Of a stretch of DNA of 64,000 nt, positions 36,215 to 45,506 are shown in pieces (position 1 is the stretch's first letter; every line of letters starts with the position of its first letter). Made by a program: the position numbers and the translations under genes. Source of the stretch: Cryomorphaceae bacterium (GTDB taxonomy: Bacteria; Bacteroidota; Bacteroidia; Flavobacteriales; ECT2AJA-044); contig CP059070.1 in NCBI GenBank assembly GCA_017798125.1, forward strand, positions 1,178,001-1,242,000. The letters are read 5' to 3'. Below the pieces are notes generated by a model that saw nothing but the letters and a program-made list of their open reading frames with translations, was not told the DNA's origin and searched no databases.

Positions 36215-37459
36215 ATGATCTACTTGCGCCTTTTTAACGAAAGCATCAAGTTCGCGCTCCACGCACTTGCTGTGAATCGACTCCGTACAGTTCTCTCCTT
36301 ATTGGGCGTCACCATTGGTATTTTTGCCATCATTGCCGTATTCACGGTTGTGGATTCACTCGAACGAAACGTTCGAGATGATCTCAACGAGCTCGGTGAT
36401 AATGTGGTGTACATTCAGAAGTGGCCCTGGGGCGGCGGCGGTGGAGAATACGAGTGGTGGGAGTACATGAAAAGACCTGAAGTCAAGTACGAAGAATTGG
36501 AAGTAGTTCAGAAGCAGACCCCAAGTTTATTCGCGGCCACATTCGGTGCTTCGCGAACCGTAACGGTCAAATACGAAGGGAACTCCATTGAACGCGCAGG
36601 AGTCTTTGGCGTCAGTGAGGACTACGACGTCATGTGGGAGTTTGACCTAACTGAGGGCCGATACTTCACCGACTTGGAATTCAGAACCGGTCGAAACTTT
36701 GCCATGATCGGGGCCCATATTGCAGAGAAATTCTTCCCAGGTGGAGGCGGAATAGGACAGGAGATCCGCGTATTGGGTCAAAAACTTTACGTCATCGGAA
36801 TCTTTGAGGAACAAGGGAGCAACACCTTTCGGGAACTCCCCGATGAGCTGGTTGTTGTTCCCATCAACTTCTTGAGAAAGTTCATTGATATGGATCGGAG
36901 CAATCCGATGATCATGGCCAAGGCCAAGCCCGATGTCACGGCGGAACAATTGAAGGATGAACTTCGCGGGGTGATGCGAAACGTACGCCGTTTGAAACCT
37001 AAGGCAAAAGACAATTTTCAATTGAACGAAATCAGTGCGATCTCTGCAGGAATTGAAGGACTCTTCGACATCATTGGGGCCGCGGGAGCCATTATTGGTG
37101 GCTTTTCTATCCTGGTGGGTGGCTTTGGTATTGCCAACATTATGTTCGTCTCCGTGAAGGAGCGCACGAATCAAATCGGAATCCAGAAGGCCCTCGGGGG
37201 CCAAGAATTCTTCATCATGCTCCAATTCTTATTTGAATCGGTCATCCTCTGTGTCCTTGGAGGTGGCGTTGGATTACTTCTAGTCTTCGGCGGCGCCACA
37301 GCGGTCCGAATGGCTGCCGATTTTAACATTGCCATGAGTATGGGAAATGTCATCACCGGAGTCGGGATCTCCGCCTTGATTGGAGTGATCAGTGGATTCA
37401 TTCCCGCCTACACTGCTTCTCGATTGGATCCTGTAGAAGCGATCCGAACAGGAATGTAA
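36215..37459 (+). CDS. ABC transporter permease (MacB/FtsX type)
   Basis: 414 residues: an N-terminal helix after a short cytoplasmic stretch (TVLSLLGVTIGIFAIIAVFTVVDSL), a large periplasmic MacB core domain (about residues 50-270) and three C-terminal helices of the FtsX domain (GAIIGGFSILVGGFGIANIMFVSVKERTNQIGIQKALGG over residues 288-328; ending FIPAYTASRLDPVEAIRTGM). It has no ATPase domain; a separate ATP-binding protein is needed and is not nearby. Possible exporter of macrolides, lipoproteins or peptides, perhaps with the TolC/HlyD pair at 10.3-12.9 kb (inference). Confidence 0.9.
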   Translation: MIYLRLFNESIKFALHALAVNRLRTVLSLLGVTIGIFAIIAVFTVVDSLERNVRDDLNELGDNVVYIQKWPWGGGGGEYEWWEYMKRPEVKYEELEVVQKQTPSLFAATFGASRTVTVKYEGNSIERAGVFGVSEDYDVMWEFDLTEGRYFTDLEFRTGRNFAMIGAHIAEKFFPGGGGIGQEIRVLGQKLYVIGIFEEQGSNTFRELPDELVVVPINFLRKFIDMDRSNPMIMAKAKPDVTAEQLKDELRGVMRNVRRLKPKAKDNFQLNEISAISAGIEGLFDIIGAAGAIIGGFSILVGGFGIANIMFVSVKERTNQIGIQKALGGQEFFIMLQFLFESVILCVLGGGVGLLLVFGGATAVRMAADFNIAMSMGNVITGVGISALIGVISGFIPAYTASRLDPVEAIRTGM

Positions 37460-37464
37460 TACCC

Positions 37465-39204
37465 TTATTGTACGCTGACCTTTTGGGTCATTATTCGTCC
37501 ATTCACCGAAGCTCGTACGAGGTACCAACCGGATGCCAAAGTGGAGGCGTCGAAGAAAAAGCGATTGGTCCCAGCATCCAATTTTCCGTCATGTAAGACT
37601 TGGATGACTCGTCCATCTGAACTCAGCAGTTCTACTGTTCCCGTTCCAGCGGTAGGCGCATTTAAAGGCACACAAGTAATGGCCGAAGCTGGATTTGGAT
37701 AGACGTTTTTGAGCTCTGCGCGCTCTTCTTCTATACTGATGGCATTTGCCAGGACTGTTTCAAAATATCCTTGAGGAGCGGGCATAGGACGTCGTTGAAG
37801 TTTGCCGTCATTGGCCACAGCCTCAATGTAGTACTGAAGATAGTCGTATGGGGTGGTAGGTGTAATAACAACCGGGATATTTGCTGACCAAGAATTTCCC
37901 GAACCTGCGGTCATGGGAAGGGCCGTAAAGGCTCCTGTAGTTCCATACCGGAAGTACAGTGTGGCCGACGCAATGCCGCTCTTGTGCTGAATCTCTGCTT
38001 CAATGAGCGGGACGTTAATGGTCGAAATGGTGTCGCGATTCCAGTGCTGTATTAAAAGCGGCTGACGAACACCAATGCTGTGGGTGATGCAATGTAGGGC
38101 TCCGGCCGCAGGAATGATGGCTTCACAATTGATCGGTACAATGTTGTAGCCGGGCAGAGCCTCATCGTAAATGCGCAATGCCGTGGTGTCATACTCTTCC
38201 CGATAGGTGGGCACCAATACGGTCTTATTGATGAAAATGCTGTTGGTGAAGGTCCGGTAATAGGCGTTGGGCGCGTAGTTTCCGGCCAAGCTCGGCGGCA
38301 TAGGAACTCGGATGAGTCGGAATGGGTTTCCGTCACGAGCGGTGTAATTGCTCAAAATGTACTGAAGATTCGCCTCTAATTGAGGCCCGTCAGACACGCC
38401 AGCAGGAAACTCTCCAACCAGAAGGGTATTCTCGTTGATGAGTTTCATATGCATATCGATATGCGAAATGATGTCGAAGGGAAGTTCATCCATGCGCACA
38501 TAAGGATCTATAGCCATGTAGTCCTTCATCAATGAATCGACTTCCGCCGCAGTTTTAACGGTTTGGTTGAACTGTCCGGAGGGTCCGTTCTCCACAACTA
38601 CGAGCTCACTGGAGAAACCAATTCCGGTTCCCTCACTCATGAAGTTTCCACCAGTATGGACCAAATCGTCCGGAGCTACGGTAGAAGTGTAAAGGGCGTA
38701 ATTAAATTCGTTGGCGATGCCTTCGGGTACTTGGTCATCCAAGGGACGGGGGCGATTGTAGATCCAATCCACAAGGACCAGGCTGTCGACGTCATTCAAA
38801 TAGACGCTGTTTTGACCATAATCACGACACCAAACGGAGTTGAACCCCTGCTCAATGAAGCGCAGGTTTTGGTTGGGAACCCCGCGATTTGCTAGGGCAC
38901 TAATAACGCTGTTGGAGTCATTGCAGGTGATGATCACGGTAACTTCATCCTGGGCGGCATCCACAATTTCGGCCAGAATATCGGCGTATCCTGTCCACGT
39001 AATGGTCAAGTATTCAATTTCTTCCCATTCTGCCATGGTGCGCATGGGGCCGGGTGGTGGCGTGGGGATTCCCTCTGGTGAAGGCGGCACATAGGAATCC
39101 ATAAGCGCCTCTTCGGCAGGGGTCATAAATCGTGGTAGGGGAGTTTCCTGTGCATAGGACAATGAGGAAACGACCAAGACAAGGAGTAGTAGCGATCTTT
39201 TCAT
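37465..39204 (-). CDS. Secreted peptidylarginine/agmatine deiminase-family protein with T9SS sorting domain
   Basis: 579 residues: a signal peptide (LLLLVLVVSSLSYAQ), a PAD_porph/agmatine-deiminase catalytic domain (about residues 60-400) and a type A T9SS C-terminal domain (NVYPNPASA, ELLSSDGRVIQVL, SGWYLVRASV). Candidate catalytic residues are an Asp in VWCRDYG, His and Asp in SHIDMH, and a Cys in GALHCITHSIG. This is the same architecture and size class as Porphyromonas gingivalis peptidylarginine deiminase. The family converts arginine-type guanidines to citrulline or carbamoyl products; whether this one acts on proteins, free arginine or agmatine cannot be decided here. Convergent with the permease gene (5 bp apart). 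Confidence 0.88.
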   Translation of the reverse strand: MKRSLLLLVLVVSSLSYAQETPLPRFMTPAEEALMDSYVPPSPEGIPTPPPGPMRTMAEWEEIEYLTITWTGYADILAEIVDAAQDEVTVIITCNDSNSVISALANRGVPNQNLRFIEQGFNSVWCRDYGQNSVYLNDVDSLVLVDWIYNRPRPLDDQVPEGIANEFNYALYTSTVAPDDLVHTGGNFMSEGTGIGFSSELVVVENGPSGQFNQTVKTAAEVDSLMKDYMAIDPYVRMDELPFDIISHIDMHMKLINENTLLVGEFPAGVSDGPQLEANLQYILSNYTARDGNPFRLIRVPMPPSLAGNYAPNAYYRTFTNSIFINKTVLVPTYREEYDTTALRIYDEALPGYNIVPINCEAIIPAAGALHCITHSIGVRQPLLIQHWNRDTISTINVPLIEAEIQHKSGIASATLYFRYGTTGAFTALPMTAGSGNSWSANIPVVITPTTPYDYLQYYIEAVANDGKLQRRPMPAPQGYFETVLANAISIEEERAELKNVYPNPASAITCVPLNAPTAGTGTVELLSSDGRVIQVLHDGKLDAGTNRFFFDASTLASGWYLVRASVNGRIMTQKVSVQ

Positions 39205-39208
39205 AGCT

Positions 39209-39216
39209 CTAATATA
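39209..39216 (-). promoter_or_regulatory. Possible -7 element of the deiminase-family gene
   Basis: TATATTAG on the minus strand, seven of eight positions of TAnnTTTG, 4 nt before the ATG. Confidence 0.4.
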
Positions 39217-39251
39217 CGGGAATCACAGGATGACTCGAGATACCCGCAAAA

Positions 39252-39266
39252 TAGATGTATCTACAT
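39252..39266. promoter_or_regulatory. Overlapping palindromes, candidate MarR operator
   Basis: Two interleaved perfect dyads, TAGAT-GT-ATCTA (39252-39263) and ATGTA-TC-TACAT (39255-39266), lie 12 bp upstream of the marR -7 element and between the divergent deiminase and MarR genes. Binding by this MarR is inference from the usual autoregulation of the family. Confidence 0.5.
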
Positions 39267-39278
39267 TGAAAAAATGCG

Positions 39279-39286
39279 TAAGTTTG
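39279..39286 (+). promoter_or_regulatory. -7 element of the marR-type gene
   Basis: TAAGTTTG, a perfect match, 5 nt before the ATG at 39292. An in-frame ATG at 39274 would lie upstream of the expected transcript, which argues for the later start. Confidence 0.55.
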
Positions 39287-39291
39287 TTTCT

Positions 39292-39753
39292 ATGAGCATC
39301 GAAGAAGCCATTAAACAGAAGACGTTCAAGACCGAGCAAGAAAAGGCCTTGATCAATATTCTCTACACCGGGAACTTCCTAACCCTGCGTCAGGGACAAG
39401 TATTTAAAGCCTACGGCTTGACGCATCAGCAATACAATGTATTGCGCATTCTGCGCGGTCGAAAAGGCGAGCCTGCTTCAGTAAAGTTGCTCAATGAGCG
39501 TATGTTGGATAAATCCAGTAATGTGAGCCGATTGGTAGACAAACTGGTTCAAAAGAAACTGGCCACTCGTGAGTTCTGCGAAAGTGATCGCCGACAAGTG
39601 GATATCTTCATCACAAAAGAAGGTCTGGACCTACTGGATTTGATTACTAAGGAGCAACCTTCACCTGTGGAAATGCTTCGGGGGCTTTCAGAAAAGCAAC
39701 TTGAGGAACTCAATGCAACGCTCGATCAGATTCGAGACGTTTTCAATCAATAA
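39292..39753 (+). CDS. MarR-family transcriptional regulator
   Basis: 153 residues from the chosen ATG (MSIEEAIKQK); an in-frame ATG 18 bp upstream overlaps the promoter element. It has a winged helix typical of MarR: YGLTHQQYNVLRILRGRKG, recognition helix region SVKLLNERMLDKSSNVSRLVDKL, and wing KKLATREFCESDRRQVDIFITKEG. The N-terminal EEAIKQKxF sequence resembles flavobacterial MarR proteins. No target gene is obvious other than itself and the divergent deiminase gene. Its 3' end overlaps the GAF-protein gene by 7 bp. Confidence 0.88.
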   Translation: MSIEEAIKQKTFKTEQEKALINILYTGNFLTLRQGQVFKAYGLTHQQYNVLRILRGRKGEPASVKLLNERMLDKSSNVSRLVDKLVQKKLATREFCESDRRQVDIFITKEGLDLLDLITKEQPSPVEMLRGLSEKQLEELNATLDQIRDVFNQ

Positions 39754-40211
39754 AACTCAGCCAATCTTTTGCAAATGGCTTGCAGCAGTCGCTCATCGCG
39801 AATGTTGAAGGCGTTTGGCGTGTGGGAATCGATGTCGATTTGACCGACAAATCGATCTCCATCCATAATGGGTACCACAAGCTCTGACTTAGTTTCGATG
39901 CTGCAAGCAATGTAGTTGTCTTCTGCTGTCACATCACTAATGTTGATCGTTCGTTCTTGAACGGCACTTTGACCGCAGATACCTTTTCCAAAGGGAATGC
40001 GCTTGTGCTCAGTGGGCTCTCCGGCGTACTGCCCAAGAACCAATTCATCCTTCTCTGAATCTTTCATGTAGAAGCCCACCCAATCATAATGCCCAATCTC
40101 GTGAAGGAGCAAGTCGCAAATGGCTTTTTGCTTCTCCCGCATACTGAGATTCTTGTCGATAATTTCGATGGCTTTGATCTGTATTTCTTGGTGCTTGGCT
40201 TCTTGTAACAT
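39747..40211 (-). CDS. GAF-domain protein, free methionine-(R)-sulfoxide reductase-like
   Basis: 154 residues from the ATG at 40211; an in-frame TTG at 40232 overlaps the promoter element and is rejected. It is a single GAF domain with the fRMsr-type blocks DWVGFYM, LGQYAGEPTEHKRIPFGKGICGQSA, EDNYIACSIETKSELVVPI and GQIDIDSH. Cysteines in GKGICG and YIAC match positions used for methionine sulfoxide reduction in YebR-type enzymes, which repair free oxidised methionine with thioredoxin. It is convergent with marR. Confidence 0.85.
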   Translation of the reverse strand: MLQEAKHQEIQIKAIEIIDKNLSMREKQKAICDLLLHEIGHYDWVGFYMKDSEKDELVLGQYAGEPTEHKRIPFGKGICGQSAVQERTINISDVTAEDNYIACSIETKSELVVPIMDGDRFVGQIDIDSHTPNAFNIRDERLLQAICKRLAEFY

Positions 40212-40216
40212 GGGCG

Positions 40217-40224
40217 CAAAAATA
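40217..40224 (-). promoter_or_regulatory. -7 element of the GAF-protein gene
   Basis: TATTTTTG on the minus strand, a perfect TAnnTTTG match, 5 nt before the ATG at 40211. Confidence 0.55.
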
Positions 40225-40241
40225 GATGTCAAAAATACGAA

Positions 40242-40601
40242 TTAAAGGCCTATTGCCTCGAGGATATGTGGTCCGAAAACCATCAAGCCGATGATGGCTG
40301 AAGTGATCGACGCAATCAAGACTCCTCCAGCCGCCATGTCCTTTGCTCGACCTACGGATGGATCGTGCTCTGGATGAAGGTGGTCGAGGGTTTGCTCCAA
40401 GGATGAATTGAGCGCCTCAAGTCCGTTGACCAATCCAATGCACATCAACACGGCAATCCACTCGAATGTTTCGAGGTGAAAATACCATCCGCCCGTGAGG
40501 GCGATAATGGAAGCCGCCAAGTGAAAGCGTCCGTGACGCTCCCGTGTCCATAAATGCCAGAGTCCGCGGAATGCGGCTTGGAAAGATCGAATTTCCTTCA
40601 T
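40242..40601 (-). CDS. DgkA-type lipid kinase (diacylglycerol/undecaprenol kinase family)
   Basis: 119 residues with three membrane helices and the family signatures NGLEALNSSLEQTLD (metal and ATP-binding Glu/Asn) and GRAKDMAAGGVL. It phosphorylates a membrane lipid alcohol; in this group undecaprenol is the likelier substrate (inference). The ATG lies 2 bp after the mfd stop, so it ends the fbp-mfd operon. A TTG two codons earlier overlaps the mfd stop and is not preferred. Confidence 0.88.
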   Translation of the reverse strand: MKEIRSFQAAFRGLWHLWTRERHGRFHLAASIIALTGGWYFHLETFEWIAVLMCIGLVNGLEALNSSLEQTLDHLHPEHDPSVGRAKDMAAGGVLIASITSAIIGLMVFGPHILEAIGL

Positions 40602-40603
40602 GA

Positions 40604-43600
40604 TCAATCGGTCAAGATATCCCGGAGTAGTTCGATGGCACGGTCTACGGAAGGGACGTTCTGAAAACTCAAGGTAAGACGATTATTTCGCTCCTTCATG
40701 GTGACTGTTCTGAAGTTGTTCTTGAGGTAGTTCAGGATTTGTGTGAAGGTAGCACTCTGGTAGAACGGACTGCTTTGGTCGCTGATGAAGAAGCCAATCA
40801 TCTTATTGGCCTTTAGGGTCAGTTTTTCGAAGCCGAGTTTGCGGCCGATCCAACGCAAACGGACACTGATCAGTAGATCGTGAACAGCTGGTGGGATTTC
40901 TCCGAAACGGTCGATCATGCCTTGCTCAAACTTGCGCAATTCCTCTTCGGTTTGCAGGTTGTTGAGCTGGCGATATAATGCGAGTCGTTCCGCAATATTG
41001 TTGACGTAGTCGTCCGGAATCAGAATTTCGAGATCCGTATCCAATAGGGTCTCCTCCGCCAAGAAATGCTTCATCTTGTCCTCTTCCTGTTTGTAGAGGT
41101 CTTTGAATTCTTCTTGCTTGAGTTCGTTCAAGGCTTCGCCCAAGATTTTTTGATACATCTCAAAGCCGATGTCTCCAATGAACCCACTTTGTTCGGCGCC
41201 CAGCAAATCACCAGCTCCGCGAATTTCCAGGTCGCGCATGGCGATGTTGAATCCACTGCCTAAGTCGCTAAACTGCTCCAGCGCTTTGAGGCGTTTTCGG
41301 GCCTCCTCGGTCATCGCGGAGTAGGGCGGAGCAATCATGTAGGCAAAGGCCTTTTTGTTCGATCGTCCTACACGGCCTCGCATTTGGTGGAGGTCGCTGA
41401 GCCCAAAGAAATTGGCGTTGTTGATGATGATGGTGTTGGCGTTGGAAATGTCGAGCCCGGATTCGATGATGGTCGTGGAAATGAGTACGTCGAATTCCCC
41501 TTCCATAAAGGCGAGCATGATTTTTTCGAGCTTGGCCCCTTCCATTTGTCCGTGGGCCACACCGATCTTGACATCGGGCAGTAGGCGCTGAATCATTCCC
41601 GCCACCTCGCTGATGTTTTCGATTCGATTGTGGACAAAGAACACCTGTCCACCGCGGCTGACTTCATAAGCCACAGCATCGCGAATCAATTCTTCGTTGA
41701 ATCCGCGCACTTCAGTCTGTACAGGGTAGCGATTCGGCGGAGGCGTACTCAGCACGCTGAGGTCCCGTGCGCCCATAAGCGAAAACTGCATGGTCCGGGG
41801 AATAGGCGTGGCACTTAGAGTCAAGGTATCTACGTTGACGCGAATGGTCTTGAGTTTGTCCTTGACTCCAACACCGAATTTCTGTTCCTCGTCGATGACC
41901 AAGAGGCCCAGATCTTTCCACTTGACGTCTTTCCCGACTATCCGATGCGTACCGATGAGGATATCAACCTTGCCTTCTTCCAAGCGCTTCAAAGTCTCGC
42001 GTTGCTGCTTGGTGCTGCGGAAGCGGTTGATGTATTCGACCGTCACGGGGAAATCCTTCAATCGTTCCACGAAGGTCTTGTAGTGCTGGAAGGCCAGAAC
42101 GGTAGTCGGTACTAGGATAGCGACCTGCTTACCGTTGTCCACGGCCTTAAAAGCGGCGCGTACGGCCAATTCGGTCTTACCAAATCCCACGTCCCCACAG
42201 ACCAAGCGATCCATGGGCATTTCTTTTTGCATGTCCTCCTTGATCATCTCCGTAGCCTTCTCCTGATCGGGAGTGTCCTCGTAAATGAAGGAAGCTTCAA
42301 GTTCCAATTGTAAGTAGCTATCTGGACCGCAGGCAAAGCCCTTTTGCTCTTTCCGCTTGGCGTAGAGCTTGATGAGGTCGTAGGCGACCTTTTTGACCTT
42401 GGTCTTGGTCTTCGCCTTGGTCTTGGCCCAAGTTCCCGAACCCAGTTTGTGGATTTTGGGTGCGGTGCCTTCCTTACCGTTGTATTTGGAAATCTTGTGC
42501 AGGGAGTGGATGCTGATGTACAGGATGTCGTTGTCCTTGTAGATCAGCTTGATCGCCTCTTGCTGCTTGCCGTTGACATCGATTTTCTTCAGCCCGCCAA
42601 AGGTTCCGATTCCGTGGTCGATGTGGGTCACAAAATCCCCAACCTGCAGACTCGTCAACTCCTTTAAGGTGATCGCTTGCTTCTTCTCAAATCCCGTCTT
42701 GAGTCGAAACTTGTGGTAGCGATCAAAGATTTGATGATCCGTGTAGCAGACCATCTTGCGCTCGTGGTCGATGAACCCTTCGTGCAGGGTGTAGAGCACG
42801 GGCGTAAACTTCACTTCCGCATCAATGTCCTCGAAGATGTCGTGAAAGCGCTCCACTTGTTTGGCCGATGCACAAAGGATGAGGTTCTCATACCCCTGTT
42901 CGTCATACTTGTGCAGGCTTTCGGCGAGGAGCTCAAAATTTTTGTTGAAGGCGGGTTGCGGGACGCTCCCAAAGGCGAAGGCCTCATCGGCCCGATGCAT
43001 GAAGCCCTGACCAAACTCCACCAAATCGAAGTCGTTCAACTCCTTCTTCCAGGCCTTCCGATTCAAGAACAGCTCCTCGGGCGTTCGATGACGAACACCA
43101 CCGCTGAGCTCCTCAAAGACCTCTTGAGCTTTTTCAAAATTCTTTTCGAGTCGATCGCCCGCCAACTCCGCGTTCTTGGTCCAAATGACCGTCTCCTTGC
43201 TGAGATAGTGCAGAAAGCTCTCGCGCTGCTCCACCATGGTTTTGTCGCTCACATTCGGCACAATGGTAATGGCCTTAACGCGCTCTTCGCTGACCTGCGT
43301 TTCAATATCGAAGGATCGAATGCTGTCTACTTCGTCCCCGAAAAACTCAATGCGGTAGGGCATGTCGTTGCTGAAACTAAAGACATCGACGATTCCTCCT
43401 CGAATGCTGAACTGACCGGGGTCGGTCACAAAATCGACCCGCTCAAAATGGTATTCGTTTAGGGTCTCGTTGAGAAAGTCCGGACTGAGCAGGTCATTCT
43501 CCTTGACGCGCAAGGTGTTCTTGGAAAGCTCCTTTCGCGTAATCACCTTTTCAAAGAGCCCTTCGGGATAGGTGACTACAGCTGCCGCCTTACGGCGCGA

Positions 43601-43942
43601 TGAAAGCCTGTTCAGCACTTCCGCCCGCAACAATACGTTCGCGTTTTCCGTCTCTTCAATTTGGTATGGGCGTCGATAACTCCCCGGGAAGAAGAGCACA
43701 TCCCGTTCCCCCAAGATGCTTTGAATATCGTTCAAGAAATAAGCAGCCTCTTCCTTATCGTTCAAGACAAATAGATGGGGCACCGTGGAGTTCTTGAAAA
43801 CGGAAGCGGCAATGATGGCCGGTAGGGATCCCGCCAGCTCTTTGAGATGTACGCGTTGTACTCCGGGCTCGTGGAGTTTTTCCGCGACCCGTTTGACCTG
43901 CAGGTCCTTTTCGTAAAGCTGCGTAAATTCTTGCTGGTTCAT
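40604..43942 (-). CDS. mfd: Transcription-repair coupling factor Mfd
   Basis: 1112 residues, full length. UvrB-like N-terminal domains (LNRLSSRRKAAAVVTYPEGLFEKV over residues 89-112, RGGIVDVFSF), an RNA-polymerase-interacting domain (GDFVTHIDHGIGTFGGL), a RecG-like motor with Walker A (VCGDVGFGKTELAVRAAFKA), the DEEQ box (LLVIDEEQKFGVG) and helicase motifs SATPIPRT and QMRGRVGRS, and a C-terminal TRCF domain. It removes stalled RNA polymerase and recruits UvrA. It lies 14 bp after fbp. Confidence 0.96.
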   Translation of the reverse strand: MNQQEFTQLYEKDLQVKRVAEKLHEPGVQRVHLKELAGSLPAIIAASVFKNSTVPHLFVLNDKEEAAYFLNDIQSILGERDVLFFPGSYRRPYQIEETENANVLLRAEVLNRLSSRRKAAAVVTYPEGLFEKVITRKELSKNTLRVKENDLLSPDFLNETLNEYHFERVDFVTDPGQFSIRGGIVDVFSFSNDMPYRIEFFGDEVDSIRSFDIETQVSEERVKAITIVPNVSDKTMVEQRESFLHYLSKETVIWTKNAELAGDRLEKNFEKAQEVFEELSGGVRHRTPEELFLNRKAWKKELNDFDLVEFGQGFMHRADEAFAFGSVPQPAFNKNFELLAESLHKYDEQGYENLILCASAKQVERFHDIFEDIDAEVKFTPVLYTLHEGFIDHERKMVCYTDHQIFDRYHKFRLKTGFEKKQAITLKELTSLQVGDFVTHIDHGIGTFGGLKKIDVNGKQQEAIKLIYKDNDILYISIHSLHKISKYNGKEGTAPKIHKLGSGTWAKTKAKTKTKVKKVAYDLIKLYAKRKEQKGFACGPDSYLQLELEASFIYEDTPDQEKATEMIKEDMQKEMPMDRLVCGDVGFGKTELAVRAAFKAVDNGKQVAILVPTTVLAFQHYKTFVERLKDFPVTVEYINRFRSTKQQRETLKRLEEGKVDILIGTHRIVGKDVKWKDLGLLVIDEEQKFGVGVKDKLKTIRVNVDTLTLSATPIPRTMQFSLMGARDLSVLSTPPPNRYPVQTEVRGFNEELIRDAVAYEVSRGGQVFFVHNRIENISEVAGMIQRLLPDVKIGVAHGQMEGAKLEKIMLAFMEGEFDVLISTTIIESGLDISNANTIIINNANFFGLSDLHQMRGRVGRSNKKAFAYMIAPPYSAMTEEARKRLKALEQFSDLGSGFNIAMRDLEIRGAGDLLGAEQSGFIGDIGFEMYQKILGEALNELKQEEFKDLYKQEEDKMKHFLAEETLLDTDLEILIPDDYVNNIAERLALYRQLNNLQTEEELRKFEQGMIDRFGEIPPAVHDLLISVRLRWIGRKLGFEKLTLKANKMIGFFISDQSSPFYQSATFTQILNYLKNNFRTVTMKERNNRLTLSFQNVPSVDRAIELLRDILTD

Positions 43943-43956
43943 CGGCCTTTACTAAG

Positions 43957-44931
43957 TCAGCCGCGCATCAATTGTTCAACTTCGGACACCATTTTTGGTG
44001 ATCCGACGTAGTAAGGGACACGTTGGTGAAGATCCGTAGGCACAATTTCCATGATGCGCTGTTCGCCATCCGAGGCATAACCTCCCGCTTGTTCGATCAA
44101 AAAGGCCAAGGGCGCGCACTCATACAAGAGGCGAAGTTTACCGTTTGGTGCCTTCTCCGTAGAAGGATACATATAGATTCCACCTTTCAAAAGATTCCGG
44201 TGAAAATCAGCCACCAAAGAGCCGATGTACCGGGCGCTGTATTGACGCTCCTTACACTTGTGCACATATTCTTGAACGCCTTGCGGCGCAGAAAACAAGT
44301 TTCCTTCATTGATGGAGTAAATGCTTCCATCTTGAGGCACCTGCATATTGGGATGCGACAGACAGAACTCACCGATGGACGGGTCCAAGGTAAAGCCATT
44401 CACGCCCCGACCGCTGGTGTACACGAGCATGGTGGAAGAACCGTAAATCACATACCCCGCTGCAACCTGTTCCGTCCCGGGCCGATAGAACTCGTCCACG
44501 GTCACTGGGCCTTCAAATTTTCTCCGGCGGAAGATGCTGAAGATGGTTCCAATGGAAACGTTGACATCGATGTTCGATGAGCCATCCAAGGGATCCATAG
44601 CGACGAGGTACTTGCCGTCATCGGCGATACCGTCCAGCACAACAATGTCCTCATCTTCTTCTGAGGCAATGGCTCGGCATTCCCCGCCATTCCGAAGAAG
44701 ATCCATAAAGAGCGTATTGGCAAAGACGTCCAATTTTTGCTGGTCTTCCCCTTGGATGTTTCCACTCCCTGCAGCCCCGAGAATATCGACCAATCCGGCC
44801 TTATTGACCTCGCGGTTCACCACTTTCGCAGCAATGGTTATGTCTCCAAAAAGTCGGGTGAATTCGCCGGTCGCGTGTGGGAGCTCGGCCTGACGTTCAA
44901 TAATGAATTCGCTCAGCGTTTGTACCGCCAT
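43957..44931 (-). CDS. fbp: Class 1 fructose-1,6-bisphosphatase
   Basis: Gluconeogenic enzyme, 324 residues. Metal and substrate motifs: EEDEDIVVL (metal-binding Glu), [44 protein letters not shown] over residues 237-258, and [20 protein letters not shown]. Complete and typical. First gene of fbp-mfd-dgkA and divergent from the GNAT gene; a seven-of-eight promoter match (GATATTTG, 44952-44959) lies 20 nt upstream of its ATG. Confidence 0.95.
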   Translation of the reverse strand: MAVQTLSEFIIERQAELPHATGEFTRLFGDITIAAKVVNREVNKAGLVDILGAAGSGNIQGEDQQKLDVFANTLFMDLLRNGGECRAIASEEDEDIVVLDGIADDGKYLVAMDPLDGSSNIDVNVSIGTIFSIFRRRKFEGPVTVDEFYRPGTEQVAAGYVIYGSSTMLVYTSGRGVNGFTLDPSIGEFCLSHPNMQVPQDGSIYSINEGNLFSAPQGVQEYVHKCKERQYSARYIGSLVADFHRNLLKGGIYMYPSTEKAPNGKLRLLYECAPLAFLIEQAGGYASDGEQRIMEIVPTDLHQRVPYYVGSPKMVSEVEQLMRG

Positions 44932-44984
44932 GGTTGAGTTAGGCTTTGAAGCAAATATCGAAATAAATGGTTGAATCCAATGTG

Positions 44985-44992
44985 TACCTTTG
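44985..44992 (+). promoter_or_regulatory. -7 element of the GNAT-ask-OlsF operon
   Basis: TACCTTTG, a perfect match, 7 nt before the ATG at 45000. An upstream ATG at 44967 would precede the expected transcript start. Confidence 0.6.
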
Positions 44993-44999
44993 TTTCGAT

Positions 45000-45506
45000 A
45001 TGAAGGATCACGAAATCAATATCCGTCAAGCCGTTCGATCGGATGTCCCCGCCATGCACGCCTTGGTCCGCGAGTTGGCCATCTACGAGAAGGCCGAAGA
45101 GCAGCATACCTTGAGCCTCGAGCAAATGGAGGAAGATGGTTTTGGGCCTGCGGCCCGATACGAGGCCTTCATCGCCGAACGATCCGGCGAGGTCCTCGGG
45201 ATGGCCATGTACTACGCTCGCTATTCTTCGTGGAAGGGGAAGACCCTGCACCTCGAAGACATCGTCGTTCGCGAATCGGAACGCGGCGCCGGTATTGGAG
45301 CACTATTGTTCGAAGCGGTCCTCGACAAGGCCGCCGAGTGGGATGTGGGCCGAATGGAGTTTGAAGTCCTGGGCTGGAACGAACCGGCCAAGCGCTTTTA
45401 CGGGCGCTATGGTATTACCGGCGATCCGGAGTGGGAATTGTGGAAGGTGATGAATGAAGAGCTGCGCGCTTGGGCGGCGAAAAGAAATGGAAATGAGGGT
45501 TCATAA
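45000..45506 (+). CDS. GNAT-family N-acetyltransferase
   Basis: 168 residues from [10 protein letters not shown]. It has a GNAT fold with acetyl-CoA-binding motif A ([25 protein letters not shown] over residues 84-108, including RGAGIG) and motif B ([19 protein letters not shown]). It resembles the spermidine/diamine or thialysine acetyltransferase branch, but the substrate cannot be fixed. The gene runs 14 bp into the start of the aspartate kinase gene, so the two are translationally coupled. Confidence 0.88.
   Translation: MKDHEINIRQAVRSDVPAMHALVRELAIYEKAEEQHTLSLEQMEEDGFGPAARYEAFIAERSGEVLGMAMYYARYSSWKGKTLHLEDIVVRESERGAGIGALLFEAVLDKAAEWDVGRMEFEVLGWNEPAKRFYGRYGITGDPEWELWKVMNEELRAWAAKRNGNEGS
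45144..45156 (-). repeat. ATC-hairpin motif copy 8 (in GNAT gene)
   Basis: Minus strand ATC-GGGCC-GCA-GGCCC, antisense to the gene. Confidence 0.75.
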
